A stretch of DNA of 10,875 nt from Cohaesibacteraceae bacterium. GTDB taxonomy: Bacteria; Pseudomonadota; Alphaproteobacteria; Rhizobiales; Cohaesibacteraceae. Under the pieces are notes generated by a model. The model saw only the letters and a list, made by a program, of their open reading frames with translations, did no database searches and was not told the DNA's origin. Shown piece after piece: positions 7,327 to 10,875 of this stretch. How positions within the stretch are numbered: the first letter of the stretch is position 1; each line of letters begins with the position of its first letter. The DNA lies in the NCBI GenBank assembly GCA_016764535.1, contig JAESRR010000024.1:1221-12095 (forward strand), given 5' to 3'. The position numbers and the translations under genes are program-made.

Positions 7327-7348
7327 TGGCCGGGATATTTCCCGGTCA
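7327..7348 (+). repeat. Hairpin between glpX and recJ
   Basis: A 9-bp stem with one G-T pair and a TATT loop: TGGCCGGGA (7327-7335) pairs with TTCCCGGTCA (7339-7348), the first T of the latter falling in the loop. It lies 9 bases past the glpX stop and 15 bases before the recJ ATG. No T-run follows, so full termination is unlikely. It may reduce read-through into recJ or protect the upstream message. Confidence 0.5.
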
Positions 7349-7362
7349 TTATCAGGTCTGAT

Positions 7363-9162
7363 ATGTATGATAATAGTCGCCCGGTGCTGGGCATAGTCAA
7401 ATCAGCAAATCAATGTGTCTGGAAAGAACGACTGGATACAGCCGGGCTGGGTCGTGCCGAAGCGATCAACAGGAATTTTGACATAAGCGATATCCTCTCG
7501 CGGGTTCTTGCCGCAAAGGATATTGATCCGGACAAAGCGAATGCCTACCTTGATCCATCGATGCGGGATCTGATGCCTGATCCTTCTTCACTTACAGACA
7601 TGGATAATGCGGTCGAACGGCTGTCCAGAGCGATCAATGACAACGAAAAAATCGCAATTTTTGGTGACTACGACGTTGATGGCGCAACATCCTCGGCATT
7701 AATGCATTTGTTTCTGAAGTCCTGTGATATTCAGTCGACGATTTATATTCCGGATCGTATTTACGATGGATATGGCCCCAATATAAAAGCGATGGACCTG
7801 CTGATTGATCAGGGACACACGCTGATCCTGACGCTGGATTGTGGTTCCACCAGCTTTGAAGCGTTAAAGCACACATCATCCCGTAAAATTGATGTGGTTG
7901 TTCTCGATCATCATCAGGTCGGAGAAGAGCTGCCGGAGTGCTGTGCACTGGTTAATCCCAACAGACAGGATGATCTTTCCGGTCTTGGATATTGTGCGGC
8001 GGTTGGTGTTGTGTTTATGACGATTGTGGCCCTCAACCGGCATCTCAGGAAGACCGGTTTCTGGAATAATCGATCAGCCCCTGACCTGCTATCGTGGCTT
8101 GATCTTGTTGCACTGGGAACCGTTGCCGATGTTGTCCCGTTGACCGGCCTTAATCGGGCTTTTGTGCACAAGGGACTTATTGCCATTCGTGGTCGGACCA
8201 ATCCTGGGTTGGCTGCATTGCAAACGGTTGCCCGGCTATCGGGTCCGGCTGCCGCCTATCATCTTGGATTTTTGCTGGGTCCACGGATAAACGCGGGTGG
8301 CAGAATTGGTGATGCTGCACTTGGCGCGAGATTATTGACAACAACAAGCCCGGAAGATGCAACCCGTATTGCTGCCGAGCTTGATGTTCTAAATCAGCAA
8401 CGACAACAAAAAGAAGCGATTATGCTGGAAGAGGCCACCGAACTGGCTGAAAGACAGATAATCGAGCAGGCCGATACGCCGGTACTGATTGTATCCGGTG
8501 AGGAATGGCATCCCGGCATTGTCGGATTGCTTGCTTCCCGTTTGAAGGAAAAATTCAAACGCCCATCAATCGCTTTTTCAATCAATGCAGATAACACCGC
8601 GACCGGTTCAGGGCGATCAATACCGGGTATTGATCTGGGAGCTTGCATAAGACAAGCAGTCGATGAGAATATCCTGGTCAAAGGTGGTGGCCATGCTATG
8701 GCAGCTGGCATGACAATCTCGGTCGGGCAAATAGCAACACTCAGATCATTTCTTGAGAACGCGTTGCACAGTGATGTTGCAAGGATGAACAAAAATCCGG
8801 AACTGCGAATTGATGCGCCGCTTACTGCCTCGGGAGCTACCGAAGAACTCATTCAGGATCTTGAAAAGGCTGGCCCTTATGGCTCCGGTCAGCCAGACCC
8901 GATATTTGTATTTCCATCTCACAATCTGCGTTTCGTTGATACTGTTGGAAACGGCCATATACGGTGCTCGTTGTCAGACGGGATGGGCAAGACTATCAAA
9001 GGCATTGCTTTTCGAGCCGCCGAAGAACCACTTGGGAAATTGATGCTTGGATCCAGAATGGAAAACCTGCATGTAGCAGGTTCTCTATCTTTAAATTATT
9101 GGCGTGGAAAACCGGAAGTCCAGCTTCGGATCGTTGATGCAGCGAAGCCATTGAGGAATTGA
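7363..9162 (+). CDS. recJ: Single-strand-specific 5'-3' exonuclease RecJ
   Basis: DHH-family nuclease that digests single-stranded DNA from the 5' end in RecF-pathway recombination, mismatch repair and rescue of stalled forks. Of 599 residues, the N-terminal DHH domain shows GDYDVDG (101-107), LDCGS (158-162), DHH (182-184), VNPNR (197-201) and GTVADVVPL (252-260). The linker holds GPRINAGGRI (306-315). The DHHA1 domain ends in GGGHAMAAG (441-449), and an OB-like C-terminal part follows. All expected metal ligands are present and the length is normal, so it should be active. The ATG at 7363 has an AGG 7 bases upstream; the opening up to VWKERLD resembles other alphaproteobacterial RecJ starts. 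The 44-base gap after glpX contains a hairpin, so it may be expressed below the upstream genes or from its own weak promoter. Confidence 0.97.
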   Translation: MYDNSRPVLGIVKSANQCVWKERLDTAGLGRAEAINRNFDISDILSRVLAAKDIDPDKANAYLDPSMRDLMPDPSSLTDMDNAVERLSRAINDNEKIAIFGDYDVDGATSSALMHLFLKSCDIQSTIYIPDRIYDGYGPNIKAMDLLIDQGHTLILTLDCGSTSFEALKHTSSRKIDVVVLDHHQVGEELPECCALVNPNRQDDLSGLGYCAAVGVVFMTIVALNRHLRKTGFWNNRSAPDLLSWLDLVALGTVADVVPLTGLNRAFVHKGLIAIRGRTNPGLAALQTVARLSGPAAAYHLGFLLGPRINAGGRIGDAALGARLLTTTSPEDATRIAAELDVLNQQRQQKEAIMLEEATELAERQIIEQADTPVLIVSGEEWHPGIVGLLASRLKEKFKRPSIAFSINADNTATGSGRSIPGIDLGACIRQAVDENILVKGGGHAMAAGMTISVGQIATLRSFLENALHSDVARMNKNPELRIDAPLTASGATEELIQDLEKAGPYGSGQPDPIFVFPSHNLRFVDTVGNGHIRCSLSDGMGKTIKGIAFRAAEEPLGKLMLGSRMENLHVAGSLSLNYWRGKPEVQLRIVDAAKPLRN

Positions 9163-9212
9163 AAATTGTGCAACAATAGCAACAGAATTGTTTATAAACC
9201 CGCTCTGGCTGC

Positions 9213-9241
9213 TTGCGTCATATAAAAAACCCGACTATAAC
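9213..9241 (+). promoter_or_regulatory. Candidate tRNA-Glu promoter
   Basis: TTGCGT (9213-9218) and TATAAC (9236-9241) with an exact 17-base spacer lie just upstream of the tRNA. The -10 box matches consensus at five of six positions; the -35 box has only the conserved TTG. The expected start, near 9248, falls a few bases before the mature 5' end. Confidence 0.6.
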
Positions 9242-9256
9242 CCGCCCATCGCTTGG

Positions 9257-9331
9257 GCGCCCTTCGTCTAGCGGTTAGGACGCCGCCCTTTCACGGCGGT
9301 AACAGGGGTTCGATTCCCCTAGGGCGTACCA
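9257..9331 (+). tRNA. tRNA-Glu (anticodon UUC)
   Basis: A complete cloverleaf. The acceptor stem is GCGCCCT (9257-9263) with AGGGCGT (9321-9327). The D-arm carries the GGTTAGGAC segment. The anticodon arm CCGCC/GGCGG has loop CTTTCAC (anticodon TTC), and the T-arm is AGGGG-TTCGATT-CCCCT. CCA is encoded (9329-9331). The body is nearly the same as known proteobacterial tRNA-Glu. Position 1-72 is a G-T (G-U) pair and the discriminator is A, whereas E. coli tRNA-Glu has G-C and G there. Confidence 0.97.
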
Positions 9332-9336
9332 CTTTT

Positions 9337-9367
9337 AAACCCTTGTTTTGCAAGGGTTTTTTCTTTT
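9337..9367 (+). terminator. Rho-independent terminator of tRNA-Glu
   Basis: AAACCCTTG (9337-9345) and CAAGGGTTT (9351-9359) form a perfect 9-bp stem with a 5-base loop, followed by a T-rich tail to 9367. It begins 6 bases after the tRNA CCA end and cleanly closes this unit. Confidence 0.93.
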
Positions 9368-9563
9368 GTATAACGATGTATAGCGCGTGTATATTCGATG
9401 TGTTGGTGCGTCACTGCCCGCGTTATAGTGACAGTACCTGTCAGGTGTATTGCTTTATGCGCCAGCCGTTCACGATAACCTGTTTCCGGTTCCAGTAAAT
9501 TATTTCGTACATTCGTGCTATTGACCCGGTAGCGATTCGAACGTGGGTTCAATCTCCATTGTT
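9368..9563. other. Intergenic region before glpR
   Basis: No gene is supported here; open frames on both strands are short and one overlaps the tRNA. Two adjoining inverted repeats occur. GTCACT (9410-9415) pairs with AGTGAC (9427-9432) across 11 bases, and ACCTG-T-CAGGT spans 9436-9446. A TATAGT (9424-9429) could be a -10 box, but its nearest -35-like TTGGTG (9403-9408) is only 15 bases away. Confidence 0.4.
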
Positions 9564-9603
9564 CTTTCATTTATTTTCGTTTAATAATTATAGAAAATGA
9601 AAG
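9564..9603. promoter_or_regulatory. Candidate GlpR operator and promoter region upstream of glpR
   Basis: CTTTCATTT (9564-9572) and AAATGAAAG (9595-9603) are a perfect 9-bp inverted repeat. Between them TTTTCGTTT (9574-9582) repeats the left arm one helical turn on (TTTC at 9565 and 9575). A possible -10 box, TATAGA (9589-9594), lies inside. DeoR-family repressors commonly bind several such repeats at their own promoter. A related pair occurs before glpD. Confidence 0.45.
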
Positions 9604-9610
9604 TGCACCA

Positions 9611-10369
9611 ATGCCGAGTATTCGACAAAACGATATCCTTGAGCTGGCCCGGACTTCAGGCAGAGTGCTGGTTGACGACCTTGCCGAACATTTCTCGGTA
9701 AGTCCCCAGACCATTCGAAAAGACCTCAATGATCTGTGCGATCAACGTTTGCTTTCTCGTACCCATGGCGGCGCATTATTATCGTCGGGTGTTGAAAATG
9801 TTGAATATGATGCAAGGCGGGTGATCGCCAGTCATGAAAAGCTCGCTATCGGAAAGGCTGCGTCCGCGATCATTCCTGCAGGTGCGTCCCTGTTTATCAA
9901 TATTGGCACAACTACGGAAGCTGTGGCGCAGGCGCTATTACAACATTCCGATCTGATGATTATCACAAATAACATTAATGTTGCCAATGTTATGCGGCCG
10001 TATTCACGCAATCAGGTAGTTATTGCAAGTGGTGTGGTCCGACACACAGATGGCGGTATTGTGGGTGAGGCTGCTGTTGAATTCATAAGGCAATTTAAAG
10101 TCGACTACGCAGTCATCGGTGCATCCGCAATTGATCCCGACGGTTCTCTACTGGATTTTGATTATCGGGAAGTAAAGGTGTCGCAGGCGATCCTTGATAA
10201 TGCAAGACATGTTATTCTTGTCGCCGATTCAACAAAATTTGATCGTGCTGCGCCCGTAAGAATTGGTCATGTATCCAGAGTTGATACCTTTATTACCGAT
10301 AAATGCCCGGAAGACTTTGCGATGATTTGCAAAGAATCCGACGTAAACCTGATCCTGGTTGAATCCTGA
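9611..10369 (+). CDS. glpR: DeoR-family glycerol-3-phosphate regulon repressor
   Basis: Transcriptional repressor of 252 residues, the usual length for DeoR proteins. The N-terminal winged helix-turn-helix spans about residues 5-55: VDDLAEHFSVSPQTIRKDLN is the DNA-contacting part, and it is followed by the family mark THGGA (51-55). The C-terminal sugar-phosphate sensor domain has FINIGTTT (95-102), TNNINVA (119-125), the DFDYREVKVS stretch (182-191) and VADSTKF (204-210). The effector is inferred to be glycerol 3-phosphate because glpD follows directly on the same strand after 89 bases. Other DeoR members use other phosphosugars, so the name rests on context as well as similarity. The ribosome site before the ATG at 9611 is poor (only GAAAG), which suits a low-abundance regulator. 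Inverted TTTCATT repeats just upstream suggest autoregulation. Confidence 0.92.
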   Translation: MPSIRQNDILELARTSGRVLVDDLAEHFSVSPQTIRKDLNDLCDQRLLSRTHGGALLSSGVENVEYDARRVIASHEKLAIGKAASAIIPAGASLFINIGTTTEAVAQALLQHSDLMIITNNINVANVMRPYSRNQVVIASGVVRHTDGGIVGEAAVEFIRQFKVDYAVIGASAIDPDGSLLDFDYREVKVSQAILDNARHVILVADSTKFDRAAPVRIGHVSRVDTFITDKCPEDFAMICKESDVNLILVES

Positions 10370-10377
10370 CCCGGAAG

Positions 10378-10424
10378 GTTCATTATTATTTCGCTTGACC
10401 TTCGAATACACGCGAATGTATTTT
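10378..10424 (+). promoter_or_regulatory. Candidate glpD promoter with operator-like repeats
   Basis: GTTCATT (10378-10384) and TTTCGCTT (10389-10396) resemble the TTTCATT and TTTCGTT pair before glpR, here with an 11-base period. Directly after comes TTGACC (10395-10400), a fair -35 box, with TATTTT (10419-10424) 18 bases on. AATACA (10405-10410) and TGTATT (10417-10422) form an inverted repeat overlapping the -10 box. This suggests glpD can be transcribed independently of glpR and repressed by GlpR; assigned by eye. Confidence 0.4.
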
Positions 10425-10458
10425 GGTGGTGATATATTAATGCTGCCAGGAACATCTC

Positions 10459-10875
10459 ATGGATCACGACGTAGATATCTTCATCATCGGCGGTGGAATT
10501 AACGGATGCGGTATCGCCAGGGATGCGTCGGGCAGGGGGCACTCGGTTTATCTTTGTGAAATGAACGATCTGGCCAGTGGAACCTCTTCGGGTTCGACAA
10601 AACTGGTTCACGGTGGATTGCGATATCTTGAGCATTATGAATTCAGGTTGGTTCGTGAGGCACTGAGCGAACGTGAATCGCTGTGGGCCATGGCACCACA
10701 CATCATCAAGCCTCTCAGGTTTGTATTGCCTTATCACAAGGGATTGCGACCGGCCTGGCTCCTGAGACTGGGCCTGTTTTTATACGACCATATTGGTGGC
10801 CGTAAACTTCTACCGGCCACAAAAACGGTAGGGCTTTCCAGAGGGCACCTCGGCGAGCCTCTGGCTGATATGTTT
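10459..10875 (+). CDS. glpD: Aerobic glycerol-3-phosphate dehydrogenase, 3' end cut by window
   Basis: FAD-dependent, membrane-associated enzyme that oxidises glycerol 3-phosphate to dihydroxyacetone phosphate and passes electrons to ubiquinone. The first 139 codons are present. The N-terminal dinucleotide fold shows IIGGGINGCGIARDA with the GxGxxG core at residues 11-16 and the FAD ribose-binding E34 in YLCEMNDLASGTSS. The segment KLVHGGLRYLEHYEFRLV is nearly diagnostic of GlpD, as are the later APHIIKPLRF and LRPAWLLRLGLFLYDHIGG, which follow E. coli GlpD closely. The ATG at 10459 is preceded by AGGA (10448-10451) at a good distance. No frame break is seen. With glpR upstream it forms a glycerol utilisation locus; glycerol uptake and kinase genes, if present, would lie beyond the window. 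Confidence 0.96.
   Translation, partial: MDHDVDIFIIGGGINGCGIARDASGRGHSVYLCEMNDLASGTSSGSTKLVHGGLRYLEHYEFRLVREALSERESLWAMAPHIIKPLRFVLPYHKGLRPAWLLRLGLFLYDHIGGRKLLPATKTVGLSRGHLGEPLADMF

Noticed and set aside
9253..9498. 81-codon frame covering the tRNA-Glu gene
   Set aside because: It runs through the tRNA and its terminator; no protein signature or ribosome site.
9527..9560. tRNA-like T-arm (GTGGG-TTCAATC-TCCAT) suggesting a tRNA remnant or attachment site
   Set aside because: The stem relies on wobble pairs, there is no CCA, acceptor stem or anticodon arm around it, and no second copy of the tRNA-Glu 3' end was found that would mark an integration site.
1..10875. Search for a novel defence, mobile or repeat-array system
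   Set aside because: No spaced direct-repeat array, transposase, integrase, toxin-antitoxin pair or reverse transcriptase was seen; all sizeable coding regions except the lipoprotein are known housekeeping or transport families.

Overview
The window looks like a chromosomal segment of an alphaproteobacterium, most likely of the Rhizobiales (Hyphomicrobiales). The run aminotransferase – homoserine dehydrogenase (hom) – class II fructose-1,6-bisphosphatase (glpX) – recJ, followed by a tRNA-Glu and glpR-glpD, is an arrangement I associate with that order. Base composition is moderate, with some AT-rich intergenic DNA, which is lower in GC than many soil rhizobia. The genus cannot be read from the sequence. 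Nothing here looks like phage, transposon, CRISPR or recently transferred DNA.

Positions 1-2544, minus strand: a three-gene ProU-type ABC importer operon for a quaternary ammonium compound (glycine betaine, choline or a relative). The order is binding protein, then permease, then ATPase, and the ATPase is cut by the window edge. A strong hairpin separates the binding-protein and permease genes, and the ATPase and permease genes overlap by 8 bases. The operon's probable promoter lies around 2671-2700 and has ACCGGT repeats in and above it.

Positions 2545-3069: about 525 bases without a convincing gene. Positions 3070-3600: an unrecognised small lipoprotein.

Positions 3739-9162, plus strand: four closely spaced housekeeping genes that probably form one transcription unit: an AlaC-type PLP aminotransferase, hom, glpX and recJ. 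They serve amino-acid synthesis, gluconeogenesis and DNA repair.

Positions 9213-9367: a self-contained tRNA-Glu(UUC) unit with its own promoter and a clear rho-independent terminator.

Positions 9564-10875, plus strand: the DeoR-family regulator glpR and the start of glpD (FAD-dependent glycerol-3-phosphate dehydrogenase, cut by the window end). Similar TTTCRTT-like repeats precede both genes and are candidate GlpR operators.

I see no unmistakably new biological system. The points worth a second look are regulatory: the intra-operon hairpin, the ACCGGT sites, the shared glp repeats, and the orphan lipoprotein with its AT-rich upstream region.
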